A DNA stretch of 64,000 nucleotides from Polyangium sp. 6x1. Its GTDB lineage: Bacteria; Myxococcota_A; Polyangia; Polyangiales; Polyangiaceae. The position numbers and the translations under genes were made by a program. This document shows positions 34,202 through 43,185 of this stretch, in pieces. The stretch is taken from contig NZ_JARZHH010000007.1 in assembly GCF_029946515.1 (NCBI RefSeq), forward strand, positions 124,001-188,000. The letters are read 5' to 3'. The notes beneath the pieces are model-generated. The model saw only the letters and a list, made by a program, of their open reading frames with translations. It did no database searches and was not told where the DNA came from. Each line of letters begins with the position of its first letter. Positions within the stretch are counted from its first letter, which is position 1.

Positions 34202-35176
34202 TCAGTACCTCGCGGTCTCGATGATCGCCGGCAGGATGCGGTGGGAGAGCGGCAGGTACTCCATCTCGAGCGTGTACGGGAACGGCGTGTCGAACCCGGT
34301 CACGCGCTTCGGCGGCGCCTCGAGGTGGAGGAAGGCCTTCTCGTTGATGAGCGCGACGATCTCGCCGCCGAGCCCGCAGCTCTTCGGCGCCTCGTGCACC
34401 ACGACCACGCGGCCCGTCTTCTTCACGGACGTGATGATCGTCTCGATGTCGAGCGGCCAGAGCGTGCGCAGGTCGATGATCTCGCAGTCGATGCCCTGCG
34501 CCGCAGCCTGGTTCGCCGCGTCGAGCGCCTCGTAGAGCATCGCGCCCCAGACGACGATCGTGACGTGCTGCCCCTTGCGCACGACGCTGGCCTTGCCGAT
34601 CGGGACCGTGTGATCGCCCTCGGGGACCTCGCCCTTCGCCGCGCGGTAGATGCGCTTCGGCTCGAAGAAGAGGACCGGATCCGGGTCGCGGATCGACGCG
34701 AGGAGCAGGCCCTTCGCGTCCGCCGGGTTCGACGGACAAACCACCTTGAGGCCCGCGACGTGGATGAACTGCGCCTCGGGCGACTGCGAGTGGTAGTGGC
34801 CGCCGCGGATGCCGCCGCCGGTCGGCGTGCGGATCACGAGCTTGGCCGGATACTCGCCGCCCGAGCGATACCGGTACTTCGCCAGCTCGGAGACGATCTG
34901 GTCGTACGCGGGGAAGATGAAGTCGGAGAACTGGATCTCGGGGACGGGGACCAGGCCGTAGAGGGCCATGCCGATCGCCGTGCCGATGATGCCACCCTCG
35001 GACAGCGGGGTGTCGATCACGCGGTCGTCGCCGAACTCGTCGAAGAGCCCCTGCGTGACGCGGAAGACGCCGCCGACCTTCCCGACGTCCTCGCCGAGGA
35101 CGACGACGCGGCTGTCGCGCCGCATCTCGTGGCGGAGGGCGTCGTTGATGGCCTGGACCATGTTCATCTGAGGCAT
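34202..35176 (-). CDS. bkdA2: Branched-chain keto acid dehydrogenase E1 beta subunit
   Basis: A 324-residue transketolase-like subunit completing the E1 active site. Seen are MVQAINDALRHEM, VVVLGEDVGKVGGVFRVTQGL, DTPLSEGGIIGTAIGMALYGLVPVPEIQFSDFI, the active-site loop RTPTGGGIRGGHYHSQSPEA, VVCPSNPADAKGLL, VVWGAMLYEAL and EIIDLRTLWPLDIETI. The open frame extends upstream into the E1alpha coding region, but MPQMNMVQAIN at 35176 with GGAGAG ahead of it is the clear start. It lies 50 bp after E1alpha and 1 bp before E2, one operon. Confidence 0.95.
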   Translation of the reverse strand: MPQMNMVQAINDALRHEMRRDSRVVVLGEDVGKVGGVFRVTQGLFDEFGDDRVIDTPLSEGGIIGTAIGMALYGLVPVPEIQFSDFIFPAYDQIVSELAKYRYRSGGEYPAKLVIRTPTGGGIRGGHYHSQSPEAQFIHVAGLKVVCPSNPADAKGLLLASIRDPDPVLFFEPKRIYRAAKGEVPEGDHTVPIGKASVVRKGQHVTIVVWGAMLYEALDAANQAAAQGIDCEIIDLRTLWPLDIETIITSVKKTGRVVVVHEAPKSCGLGGEIVALINEKAFLHLEAPPKRVTGFDTPFPYTLEMEYLPLSHRILPAIIETARY

Positions 35177-35226
35177 CGTGCTATCTCTCCGTGACCTTCT
35201 CGAAAGGAGGCGGGTTTCCCCGAGGA

Positions 35227-36420
35227 TCAGTGGCCATGCCCCTTGGCGCGGGGTCCACGCAGAAGCTCGTCCCGCTGCTCCTGGAGGTGCCAGGGCAGCT
35301 CGCCGAAGACGTCCTCGAACATCGACTCGAGCGCGGGCGGCGCCGTCTTCTCGGCGACCGCGATCGCAGCCTGGAGCTCGGCGTCGAGCTCGGTCTCGAG
35401 CTCCTTGTCCTGCGCGTCGGTCCAGCCCGTCGTGCGCTCGATGTACCGGCGCAGGCGCGGGATCGGATCGAGGCGACGCCAGGAATCGAGGCCGGCCTCG
35501 GGCCGGTACGCCTTGGGATCGTCGCTCGTCGAGTGGCCTTCGAGCCGGTAGGTCAGCGCCTCGATGATCGTCGGGCCTTCGCCCCGCGCGGCGCGTGCGA
35601 CGGCGTCGCGTGTCACCTTGACGACGGCGAAGAGGTCGTTGCCGTCGCAACGAACGCCGGGGACGCCGTACGCGACGCCCTTCTGCGCGAACGTCTCGCT
35701 CGCGGTCTGGCGCTCGGTGGGCACGCTGATCGCCCAGCCGTTGTTGCGGCAGAAGAAGACCGTCGGCGCCTTGAAGACGCCCGCGAAGTTCATGCCGTTG
35801 TGGAACTCGTTCGAGCTCGTGGCGCCGTCGCCGAAGTACACGAGGACCGCCGCGTCCTCCTTGCGGATCTTCGCGGCCCAGGCGAACCCGACGGCCTGCG
35901 TGATCTGGGTGCCGATGGGCGAGCTGACCGAGCCGAACTTGCCGCTCTTCCACGTGTAGTGGTCCGGCATCTGGCGGCCCTTCACGGGGTCGTTCGTGTT
36001 GCCGAACATGTTGTCGACGTACCGCTGGAGCGGCATCCCGCGCCAGAGCGCCGCGGCGAACTCGCGGTAGCACGGGAAGATCCAGTCGTTCTGCCGCATG
36101 GCGAAGGCGCTGCCGAGGATGCTCGCCTCTTCGCCCTTGCAGCCGATGTGGAAGCCGATGCGCCCTTGCCGCTGGAGGCGAACGAGGCGCTCGTCGAGCA
36201 AGCGCGCGCGGACCATCGCGCGGTACAGGGTGAGCACCTCGTCGCTTCGAAGACCAGGATCGTTCGTTGGATCGAGGGTGCCGTCGTCGCGGAGAACACG
36301 CACGACGTCGGGCGCATGCGTGTCGAGCGGATGCCGCGCGACCGGGTGGGCGGAGCCTTCCATGCTGCCCCCCGAGGCAGTGGAGGCGAGGCTCGATGCG
36401 GGTTGGGTGGCAGTGCTCAT
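35227..36420 (-). CDS. bkdA1: Branched-chain keto acid dehydrogenase E1 alpha subunit
   Basis: The thiamine-diphosphate-binding subunit, 397 residues, which decarboxylates keto acids from Leu, Ile and Val. Diagnostic are IGFHIGCKGEEASILGSAFAMRQNDWIFPCYRE, DPVKGRQMPDHY, the TPP motif GDGATSSNEFHNGMNFAG ending in RNNGWAIS, and YRLEGHSTSDDPKAYRP, the BCKDH-type regulatory loop. A low-complexity Ser/Ala N-terminus precedes the domain; MEGSAHPV at 36363 is an alternative start. In Myxococcus xanthus the homologous esg genes supply iso-branched fatty acid primers for development. The E3 subunit is not in the window. Confidence 0.94.
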   Translation of the reverse strand: MSTATQPASSLASTASGGSMEGSAHPVARHPLDTHAPDVVRVLRDDGTLDPTNDPGLRSDEVLTLYRAMVRARLLDERLVRLQRQGRIGFHIGCKGEEASILGSAFAMRQNDWIFPCYREFAAALWRGMPLQRYVDNMFGNTNDPVKGRQMPDHYTWKSGKFGSVSSPIGTQITQAVGFAWAAKIRKEDAAVLVYFGDGATSSNEFHNGMNFAGVFKAPTVFFCRNNGWAISVPTERQTASETFAQKGVAYGVPGVRCDGNDLFAVVKVTRDAVARAARGEGPTIIEALTYRLEGHSTSDDPKAYRPEAGLDSWRRLDPIPRLRRYIERTTGWTDAQDKELETELDAELQAAIAVAEKTAPPALESMFEDVFGELPWHLQEQRDELLRGPRAKGHGH

Positions 36421-36636
36421 GATGGCGCCCGGACCCTAGTCAAAGGGCGACAGAATGGCCAGGGGCCAAGCGCAGATCACGCCATTTTACAACACGCCGC
36501 GTCGTGAGCGTTGCATCTGCGAAAAGCCCGCAGAACGGCCGGCAATCATTGCGCGATTTCGTGCTGCACATGCAGCATGACGAGCACGCATGGGAAGAGG
36601 CGTGCGCGTCCACGCACAGTCCCCATGCGCCAAGCG

Positions 36637-37206
36637 TCAGACGGTCCCGAGGGACTCGCTGGCCTCGGCGATCGCAGCGTCGACCGCCGCCGAGCCGAGC
36701 GTGAAGCGCTGCGCAAGCCGCTCGAGCAAAGCGCGCTCACCGGCCCGCACGCCGCCCGACGCGCGCGCCATGATCGCCGCGATGCGCAGCACCTCGTGCT
36801 GGTGATCACGATGCGTGATCATCTGGGCGATGTGCGCGACGCGCTCCTCTTCACTCTCGCGCTGCTGCGTGGAGACGAGCTCGCCGAAGAGGGCCTCGAT
36901 CTGCTCGGGCGAGACCTTGCCATCACAGCCGATGCCCACGATGACGCGCAGCACGGCGTCCTCGGTCGAGGTGAGCGGGCCGTCCGAGGCGGCCACGAGG
37001 TACGCGCTCTCGACCGTGCCCTCGAAGAGCGCAGCCGCCGCAGGATCGAAACCGGAAGGGGCCGTGGCCTCGTCCCCGAGGGGACGGCTCTGCGCGAGAC
37101 GCGCGGCTTGCGCCAGGATCGAGTGCTGCACGCCGCGCGGGGCGTTCGGCCCGGGCCGTGCGATGCACTGCGTGACGCGATCGATGAACTTCTCGTCGGG
37201 GCTCAT
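36637..37206 (-). CDS. TerB-like tellurite-resistance-family protein
   Basis: A 189-residue soluble, mostly helical protein. The central part reads YLVAASDGPLTSTEDAVLRVIVG then GCDGKVSPEQIEALFGEL, a paired acidic-loop helical pattern characteristic of TerB/DjlA-type domains, followed by EVLRIAAIMARASGGVRAGERALLERLAQRF. TerB-like domains are associated with metal-dependent membrane stress sensing, but the role here is unknown. The start at 37206 has AAGGGA upstream; the frame continues further up without homology. The 216-bp gap to E1alpha holds a small hairpin TGCTGCA-CA-TGCAGCA (36562-36577) and no gene that I can support. Confidence 0.75.
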   Translation of the reverse strand: MSPDEKFIDRVTQCIARPGPNAPRGVQHSILAQAARLAQSRPLGDEATAPSGFDPAAAALFEGTVESAYLVAASDGPLTSTEDAVLRVIVGIGCDGKVSPEQIEALFGELVSTQQRESEEERVAHIAQMITHRDHQHEVLRIAAIMARASGGVRAGERALLERLAQRFTLGSAAVDAAIAEASESLGTV

Positions 37207-37276
37207 GCCGGGATCCCTTCTTCCCTCGACGCCCCTTTTCACACACTCCGGGCGAAACGCCAAGTGCGCTCGAAGG

Positions 37277-38353
37277 TCACCGCCGCACGAGCGACGCGGC
37301 AGGGACGAGGCCCGCAGACTCGGCCCGTGTCCCCAGCGGCACCTCGACACTCGAAGGAGCGCCGAGCTCGAGAGCGACGCGCCGAGCTTCCCGACGCGCG
37401 ACGTCGAGCCGCGCATCGAGCTCGGCCTGCACGTCGCCGCCCTCGCCGCCCTTGCCCCGCAGGAGGCTGCGCAGGAAGACCTCGGCAGCGCGGTAGCTCG
37501 ACCGGACGAGCGGGCCGGACGCGGCGTAGAGGAAGCCCATCGCGAGGGCTTCTTCCTCGTAGCGCGCGAACGTCTCCGGCGGGACGAACCGCAGGACCTC
37601 GTGATGCTTGGGCGTGGGCCGGAGGTACTGGCCGATCGTGACGACGTCGACGCCCACGCCGCGCAGATCCCGCAGGGTCTCGATGACCTCGTCGTCCGTC
37701 TCGCCGACGCCGACCATGATCGAGCTCTTCGTGAGTTGACCCTCGATCCCCTGCGCCCGCGCGCGCGCCTTGGCGCGCTCGAGCACGGCGAGGGACTGGT
37801 CGTAGCTCGAACGGACATCGCGCACGGTGCGCGTGAGGCGACGGATGGTCTCGACGTTGTGCGCGAAGACGTCGGGCCGGGCGTCGACGACGGTGTCGAC
37901 GGCGGAGAGATGTCCGCTGAAATCGCCGACGAGCGTCTCGACGAGGATGTCGGGGCGGAGCGACTTCAAGCGCTGAACGGTGCGGCCGACGTGTTCGGCG
38001 CCGCCGTCGAGGAGGTCGTCGCGGTTGACCATGGTCATGACGACGTACTGGAGATCGAGCCGGGCGATCGCGCGCGCGACGTGCTCGGGCTCGCGGGTGT
38101 CGACGGCGCCGCGCGGGTTGCCGGTGGTGACGGCGCAGAAGCGGCAGCCGCGGGTGCAGACGTCGCCGAGGAGCATCACCGTCGCCGTGCCCTCACGCCA
38201 GCACTCACCGACGTTCGGGCAACGCGCCTCCTCGCAGACGGTGTGGAGGTCGAGCTCGCGGAAGGTCTGCTTGAGGTGATGGTACGTGTCGCCGCCAGGC
38301 GCGCGGACTTTCAACCAGGGAGGCTTGGGGGCGAAGCGGGAAGCGGCGGTCAT
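37277..38353 (-). CDS. lipA: Lipoyl synthase
   Basis: LipA is a radical SAM enzyme that inserts two sulphurs into protein-bound octanoate. The 358 residues hold the auxiliary-cluster cysteines CEEARCPNVGEC, the radical SAM motif CTRGCRFC, VMTMVNRDDLLDGGA, the DVFAHNVETIRRL block, and the C-terminal RSSYRA whose Ser ligates the auxiliary cluster. It makes the cofactor of the E2 subunit encoded 4 kb away. I use ATG 38353 (MTAASRFAPKPPWLKV); an ATG at 38422 overlaps the upstream stop as ATGA but adds a non-homologous Arg/Pro-rich leader. Confidence 0.96.
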   Translation of the reverse strand: MTAASRFAPKPPWLKVRAPGGDTYHHLKQTFRELDLHTVCEEARCPNVGECWREGTATVMLLGDVCTRGCRFCAVTTGNPRGAVDTREPEHVARAIARLDLQYVVMTMVNRDDLLDGGAEHVGRTVQRLKSLRPDILVETLVGDFSGHLSAVDTVVDARPDVFAHNVETIRRLTRTVRDVRSSYDQSLAVLERAKARARAQGIEGQLTKSSIMVGVGETDDEVIETLRDLRGVGVDVVTIGQYLRPTPKHHEVLRFVPPETFARYEEEALAMGFLYAASGPLVRSSYRAAEVFLRSLLRGKGGEGGDVQAELDARLDVARREARRVALELGAPSSVEVPLGTRAESAGLVPAASLVRR

Positions 38354-38418
38354 GGTTTCCGTTCTGGAGCCGGCGGGAGGTGGGGGCAAGGGACGCGCGC
38401 GAGAGCGCGAGCGTGCAG

Positions 38419-39516
38419 TCATGCGGGGCTGCGTCGAACGCGGACGCGGCTCTTCGCAGCGCGCGGGGAGAGCGGAGCACGGGGAGCCTCGCCGAACACG
38501 TCGTCCAGGGTCTCTGCCGTGAGCAGCCGGACGCCCCAGCGGCTGAGCGTGGCCTCGTCGGCCTTGGCGATCCGCGCGCGAGCAGAAGCCGGCAGGGCGC
38601 CGAACCGCACGGTGAGCAGCCTCCGAAGCAGCCGCGCCTGCCCCTCCATGCGGCCCTCGACGCGGCCTTCGAGGCGCCCTTCCACACGGCCTTCCACGCG
38701 CCCCCGCTCTTCGATCTCGTCCAGCCAGGTCATGATCACCTCTCGCGCCTTCGACCCCGTCGCACTCTCCAGGATCTCTCCGACCTTCTCCGCGCTGATA
38801 CGCTCGTGTGTGGCTGCAAGATACCGCAGCAACACGCCGAGTGCAGCAAAGCCGTCCCTTGCCAGAAGCACCTCGTCGAGCGCCTCGCCGATCCGCTCGA
38901 TCTCCCGCTCGAACCGAGCATCGTCACCCGCCACGGACAGACACCAGAGGACGACCTGTCCGAGCGCCGTGAGCGCCTGCTCCACGAGATCCCCCGCGCG
39001 TCCACCGCCGAGGTCGATCAGCCGAAGCTCGAACCGCGGGACGAACGGCATGAGGACGGGACGAACCGCCTCGTCCATCACCACGAGATCCTGGAACGCG
39101 GTGGCCGCCGTCCAGCCCGCCTCGCTGTGATGGACGACGATGGGGATGATGGGCGGGAGCTCCTTCAGAGCCGGGTCGTCGCGGACGAGCTGCTCCCAGA
39201 GCCGAAACATGTAGACGCCCATGCGAAACACCATGAGCGGCTCGACGGCGCGCTGCTGCTCGACGAGGGCGTGGAAGTAGACGGTTTTCCCGCGGATGCG
39301 CGCGGAGAACACGAGATCGCCGTGGCGATGGCGGAGCGCGCGGTCGACGAAGCTGCCCTGTTCGAGGCGCAGGCTGCTCCAGTCGATCGCGGCCGAGAGC
39401 GCCTTCGGCAGCGCAGCGCGCAGCAAGCCGACGGCGTGCTCGCGCTGGGAAAACGCCCACTTGAAGAGCGCGTCGTGCGGCTGAGGAAGAGGAACCCGAC
39501 GGCGCGGCTTGGGCAT
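38419..39516 (-). CDS. Rpn-family recombination-promoting nuclease/putative transposase-like protein
   Basis: A 365-residue protein with the Rpn (PD-(D/E)XK-like) start PHDALFKWAFSQREHAVGLLRAALP, then a nuclease core with D-x-V-F (HGDLVFSARIRG) and a hydrophobic E-x-Q strand (FHALVEQQRAVEPLMVFRMGVYM). The middle is helical. Residues about 285-310 are a charged repeat of Glu-Gly-Arg units (EGRVEGRLEGRVEGRMEG), often seen in this family. Rpn proteins cut DNA with little specificity and are linked to horizontal spread, though no terminal inverted repeats are seen here. Its stop touches the alternative lipA start. Confidence 0.8.
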   Translation of the reverse strand: MPKPRRRVPLPQPHDALFKWAFSQREHAVGLLRAALPKALSAAIDWSSLRLEQGSFVDRALRHRHGDLVFSARIRGKTVYFHALVEQQRAVEPLMVFRMGVYMFRLWEQLVRDDPALKELPPIIPIVVHHSEAGWTAATAFQDLVVMDEAVRPVLMPFVPRFELRLIDLGGGRAGDLVEQALTALGQVVLWCLSVAGDDARFEREIERIGEALDEVLLARDGFAALGVLLRYLAATHERISAEKVGEILESATGSKAREVIMTWLDEIEERGRVEGRVEGRLEGRVEGRMEGQARLLRRLLTVRFGALPASARARIAKADEATLSRWGVRLLTAETLDDVFGEAPRAPLSPRAAKSRVRVRRSPA

Positions 39517-40066
39517 GGCCGGGACGTTTGTCCAGGGAGCCCGGGAAGAACAAGTTTTACGCGAGGGCTGTCATGGGGAAGGGGCCCGCGCTTTTCGGGA
39601 GACCGCGCGGCGCATTCATTGATCAAATGAACGCTGTTGCACTACAGGCGATTGAACTCATTGGGGACCTCCCAGCTGGCACGCGCGAATCCATCGTCAT
39701 GCCCTACCTGCGAGTCCAATATGCCTGTTGGATCCTGGGGTGGGGATGGCTTGTGTGCGGAACTCCGTAGATCGCGAGTCGCTCGAGGGACCGGCATCCA
39801 CGCACGCCGACGCTACCCACCCAACCGAAGCCTACTCCACTCCACACGTTCAGGTTATCGACGTACGTACCCCCTCCGTACCCGTCCCTCCCCGCCACGC
39901 CCCCGCCACGCTCCCCCACCGTCGCGCCTCCTCCCCCCAACGCCCCCGCCACGCTCCCCCACCGTCCCCCCTCCCCCGTCAGAACGCTGCTCCCACGGAC
40001 AGCCACCGTGAATCTTTCCTCCCCCGCGGCGTTCTTCTCGCACCCCTGCACCAAGGAGGCACGTCG
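39517..40066. other. 550-bp gene-poor region with AT-richer half and C-rich half
   Basis: No gene is convincing here. The left half (to about 39770) is less GC-rich and includes an inverted repeat TTCATT...AATGAA around GATC (39615-39631) and a 65-codon open frame (39573-39770) with atypical codon use. The right half (about 39870-39990) is a strongly C-rich plus strand with a 27-bp direct repeat. It ends in the AAGGAGG Shine-Dalgarno of the gene at 40067. Confidence 0.7.
39897..39966 (+). repeat. Perfect 27-bp direct repeat, period 43 bp
   Basis: The 27 bases at 39897-39923 recur exactly at 39940-39966; both begin ACGCCCCCGCC and end CCCCCACCGTC. They lie inside a C-rich tract whose complement contains many runs of four to six G, so the minus strand could form G-quadruplexes. 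Confidence 0.85.
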
Positions 40067-40840
40067 ATGGGAAACCTCAAGGACATCTCCACCGCCCGGA
40101 TGGTTCGTATCACCGAGGCATGGCTCGACCCCGCGCGTGATCGCCCCGCGATCGAAGCGCTCCCCTCGGGCACCACCCTCATCGGCAAGATCGAAGCCGC
40201 CCACGCGGGCCTGCTCTCCACCCAGAAGAAGGACCTCTCCACCTCGAAAGAGCTCTCCGCGCTCTCCGACAAACAAGCCGCCGCCGACAAGCGACACGAC
40301 CGCAAGATCCGCGCGTCGTGGTTCGTGCTCACCGGCTTCGCCGAGGCCGCCGACGATCCCAAGGACGCCGAGGCCATCCTCGCGGCGCGCGACGAGCTCC
40401 TCCCGAGCGGCCTCAGCGCGACGAAGGAGAGTTATCACGACGAAGCCGGCGCCGTGGAGCTCACCGAGGCGCGTATCTCCGAAAAGACGCGTGCCCTCCT
40501 GAAGAGTTTGCCCGTGCCCGGCGGCAAGTTGTGGAACGTCGCCGAAGCCTGGTTCGAAGCAGGTCGCGAGCTCGGGCTCATGGAGGATCAGAAGGAAAAA
40601 CTCACCGTCGCTGCCGGCGCCGCCGGCCCATCGAAGATGGACGCGCTCAAGGCGCGCAACTTCTGGATCAAGGTCGCGCGCCACGTCGAGACGACGCTCG
40701 AACTCGAGGGCGCGGACGAGGAGAGCGTGAGCACCATCCTGGGCCCCCTCCACGCAGCAGAGAAGGAGACCACGCGACGCGCGCCGTCAAGTGAGCTCTC
40801 TGGAAACGATGCGCCGGCGCAGCCAGCTGCGCCGGCGTAA
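40067..40840 (+). CDS. Hypothetical helical protein
   Basis: A 257-residue soluble protein with an excellent AAGGAGG Shine-Dalgarno seven bases before ATG 40067. It is almost entirely helical and rich in Ala, Glu and Lys: ISTARMVRITEAWLDPARDRPAIEALP, TLIGKIEAAHAGLLSTQKKDLS, DKRHDRKIRASWFVLTGFAEAA, then a second half ARNFWIKVARHVETTLELEG. No Cys, signal peptide or membrane segment is present, and I recognise no family. The open frame extends 5' through the C-rich repeat region but that part is not plausible protein. It is convergent with mtnA. Confidence 0.85.
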   Translation: MGNLKDISTARMVRITEAWLDPARDRPAIEALPSGTTLIGKIEAAHAGLLSTQKKDLSTSKELSALSDKQAAADKRHDRKIRASWFVLTGFAEAADDPKDAEAILAARDELLPSGLSATKESYHDEAGAVELTEARISEKTRALLKSLPVPGGKLWNVAEAWFEAGRELGLMEDQKEKLTVAAGAAGPSKMDALKARNFWIKVARHVETTLELEGADEESVSTILGPLHAAEKETTRRAPSSELSGNDAPAQPAAPA

Positions 40841-40845
40841 AACCC

Positions 40846-41949
40846 CTACCCGCTCACCCCGCCCGCCTCCCCCGCCCGCGCAATCTCCCCCGCGGCAAAC
40901 TCGCCCCGCTCCGTGAAGATCGCCGTGATCAGCTCGGCCGGCGTCACGTCGAACGCCGGATGCCGCGCGGGCACGCCTTCCGGCACGAGCACCGCGCCGC
41001 CCACCCGCACCACCTCGTCCCGGCTGCGCTCTTCCAGCGGGATGTGGTCGCCGTCCGGCGTCGCGAGGTCGACCGTGCTCCACGGCGCGGCCACGTAAAA
41101 CGGGACGCCGTGATGCTTCGCCATGCAGGCGAGCCCGTACGTGCCGATCTTGTTCGCGATGTCCCCGTTCCGCGCGATGCGGTCCGCGCCCACCACGATC
41201 GCCGTGACCTCGCCGCGCCGCAGGAAATAACCCGCCATCGAGTCCGTGATCACCTCGACCGGGATGCCGTCCTGCGACAGCTCCCACGCCGTCAGCCGCG
41301 CGCCTTGCAGGTACGGCCGCGTCTCGTCCGCCAGCACCCGCACGCGCTTGCCCGACTCCGCCACCGCGCGGACCACGCCGAGCGCCGTGCCATACCCGCC
41401 CGTCGCCAGCGCGCCCGCGTTGCAGTGCGTGAGGATCGTCGCGCCGTCCGGGATCCGCGCCGCGCCGACCCGGCCCATCCGCCGGCACGCTTCGAGGTCC
41501 TCCACGTGGATGCGCCGCGCGAGCGCCGCGAGCTCCGCGACGCGCGTTTCGGCCGGGTCGTTCGCGTGCGCCTCCGCCGACACGAGCATGCGCGAGACCG
41601 CCCACGAGAGGTTCACCGCCGTCGGCCGCGCCGCCACCAGCATGCTCGCCGAGGCGCGCAGGCCGGCCACGTAGCGCTCGGCGACCGCCGGACGCAGCGC
41701 GCGCGCGGCGAGGACCATGCCGTACGCCGCCGCGATCCCGATCGCCGGCGCGCCGCGCACGACCATCGCGCGGATCGCCTCCGCGACCTCCTCGGCCGAG
41801 CGCAACGTCACGTAGACCTCGCGCGCCGGCAGATCCCGCTGGTCGAGCAGGAACACGCGATCGCAGCTCTCCGCGAGCTCGGCCGCCGAGTAGCCCGCGC
41901 CCGAGAGCGCCGGGGCTGGATACCAGGGCGGTGGCGCCACCGTGGTCAT
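40846..41949 (-). CDS. mtnA: S-methyl-5-thioribose-1-phosphate isomerase
   Basis: MtnA converts methylthioribose-1-phosphate to the ribulose form in methionine salvage. The 367 residues carry [27 protein letters not shown], the catalytic Cys in [21 protein letters not shown], the catalytic Asp in [20 protein letters not shown], and [17 protein letters not shown] near the end. Its start overlaps the stop of the 106-residue gene upstream as ATGA. It closes a minus-strand run of five genes. No other mtn genes are in the window, so salvage enzymes lie elsewhere. Confidence 0.96.
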   Translation of the reverse strand: MTTVAPPPWYPAPALSGAGYSAAELAESCDRVFLLDQRDLPAREVYVTLRSAEEVAEAIRAMVVRGAPAIGIAAAYGMVLAARALRPAVAERYVAGLRASASMLVAARPTAVNLSWAVSRMLVSAEAHANDPAETRVAELAALARRIHVEDLEACRRMGRVGAARIPDGATILTHCNAGALATGGYGTALGVVRAVAESGKRVRVLADETRPYLQGARLTAWELSQDGIPVEVITDSMAGYFLRRGEVTAIVVGADRIARNGDIANKIGTYGLACMAKHHGVPFYVAAPWSTVDLATPDGDHIPLEERSRDEVVRVGGAVLVPEGVPARHPAFDVTPAELITAIFTERGEFAAGEIARAGEAGGVSG

Positions 41950-42266
41950 GAGTGCCCCCCCTGCCCGTTCTTGGGGCCCTCCGCGGCGCGGGCGAGCTCG
42001 AGCCGGCCTCGGATCTCTTCCGCCACCATGGCGAAATCCTCGGCGGCCTCGGCCTTCTTCCCCTCCAGGTAGGCCCGGAGGCCCTCGATGGCCGTGAGCG
42101 CGATGCTCGCGTTCACGCCCTTCTGCGAGAGGGCCTCGATCACGTCGCCGTTCTTCAGGAGATCCTCGAGATCGTCGAACACGCTCGCGATCTCCCGGCT
42201 CGGATCCACCCTGAAGGAGGAGCCCGCTCCGATCGTTCGGTCGTCGTCGTCGTCGCTCGAAGCCAT
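41946..42266 (-). CDS. Small hypothetical protein in the mtnA operon
   Basis: A 106-residue acidic protein: an Asp-rich start ([10 protein letters not shown]), then [44 protein letters not shown] and [23 protein letters not shown], two amphipathic helical stretches. No known domain is recognised. It starts 4 bp after the stop of the SDR gene and its stop overlaps the mtnA start, so translation of the three is coupled. A longer Arg-rich upstream frame (to 42338) is an artefact of overlap with the SDR gene. Confidence 0.75.
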   Translation of the reverse strand: MASSDDDDDRTIGAGSSFRVDPSREIASVFDDLEDLLKNGDVIEALSQKGVNASIALTAIEGLRAYLEGKKAEAAEDFAMVAEEIRGRLELARAAEGPKNGQGGHS

Positions 42267-42270
42267 GGCT

Positions 42271-43119
42271 TCACTTCTTCTTGTCGACGGTCTCGGTCGT
42301 CGTCGGGAGCGCCGAGAACGGGAAATGCGGCGGCTCATGGCCAGGCGCGCACTGGTACTTGGAGAAATCCGTGACGCCTTCGCTGCGCAAGAGCTCCTCG
42401 TCGATCCAGGCCTTGCCCGGGCGCGCCGAGGGCTCCTTCGTGATCAGCGCGAGCGTCGCGTCCGCGAGGATGTCGGACTTGCGCCAGAACTCCGGGCCGC
42501 CGAGGCCGAAGTTGATGGTCGCGTAGCTCTCGATCGCCGTCGCCGGCCAGAGCGCGTTCGCCGTGACGTTGTGCGCCTTCGCCTCCTCCGCGATCCCGAG
42601 CGCGATCATCGTCATGCCGAACTTCGAAACCGCGTAGGCCCCATGGTGCGCGATGCCGTTCACGTCCACCGGCGGCGACATCATCACGATGTGCCCCCAC
42701 TTGCGCTCGATCATGTGCGGCAAGGCCGCGCGCGCGAGCGTGAACGAGGCGCGCACGTTGATGCCCATCACGAGGTCGAACTTCTTCACCGGCGTCCCGA
42801 GCACGTCCGCCCACCAGAGCGCGCCCGCGTTGTTCACGAGCACGTCGAGCCGGCCGAAATGCGCCGCGGCCTGCGCGACCGCCGCCTCGCACGCGTCCGC
42901 GTCACGCACGTCGAGCTTGATCGGCAGGGCACGGCGGCCGAGCGCCTCGACCTCCTTGGCCACGCTGTGGATCGTCCCCGGGAGCCGGGGATTCGCCTCG
43001 ACCTCCGACTTCGCCGCGATGACGACGTCCGCGCCCTCCCGCGCACAAGCGAGCGCGACCGCCCGACCAATGCCCCGTGAGGCGCCCGTGATGAAGACAA
43101 CCCTGTTCTCGAGCCGCAT
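42271..43119 (-). CDS. Short-chain dehydrogenase, HSDL2-like
   Basis: A 282-residue SDR. The cofactor motif is TGASRGIG (about 11-18), followed by VVIAAKSEVEANPRLPGTIHSVAKEVEALG, typical of the hydroxysteroid-dehydrogenase-like-2 group; NNAG, then MSPP at the catalytic Ser position and the Tyr/Lys pair in YAVSKFG. FWRKSDILADATLALI near the C-terminus is also typical. Natural substrates of this group are poorly known. It precedes the 106-residue gene and mtnA closely. An ATG 12 bases upstream (MEPAMRLEN) is possible. Confidence 0.9.
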   Translation of the reverse strand: MRLENRVVFITGASRGIGRAVALACAREGADVVIAAKSEVEANPRLPGTIHSVAKEVEALGRRALPIKLDVRDADACEAAVAQAAAHFGRLDVLVNNAGALWWADVLGTPVKKFDLVMGINVRASFTLARAALPHMIERKWGHIVMMSPPVDVNGIAHHGAYAVSKFGMTMIALGIAEEAKAHNVTANALWPATAIESYATINFGLGGPEFWRKSDILADATLALITKEPSARPGKAWIDEELLRSEGVTDFSKYQCAPGHEPPHFPFSALPTTTETVDKKK

Positions 43120-43185
43120 GGCGGGTTCCATACTGCACGCAGCCACCCTCCGCGACGGATTTCGTCGCCCGAAGGGAGCGCGCCG

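Noticed and set aside
39573-39770. Small plus-strand protein of 65 residues (MGKGPALFGRP...)
   Set aside because: No Shine-Dalgarno, low GC3 and no recognisable family; at best a remnant.
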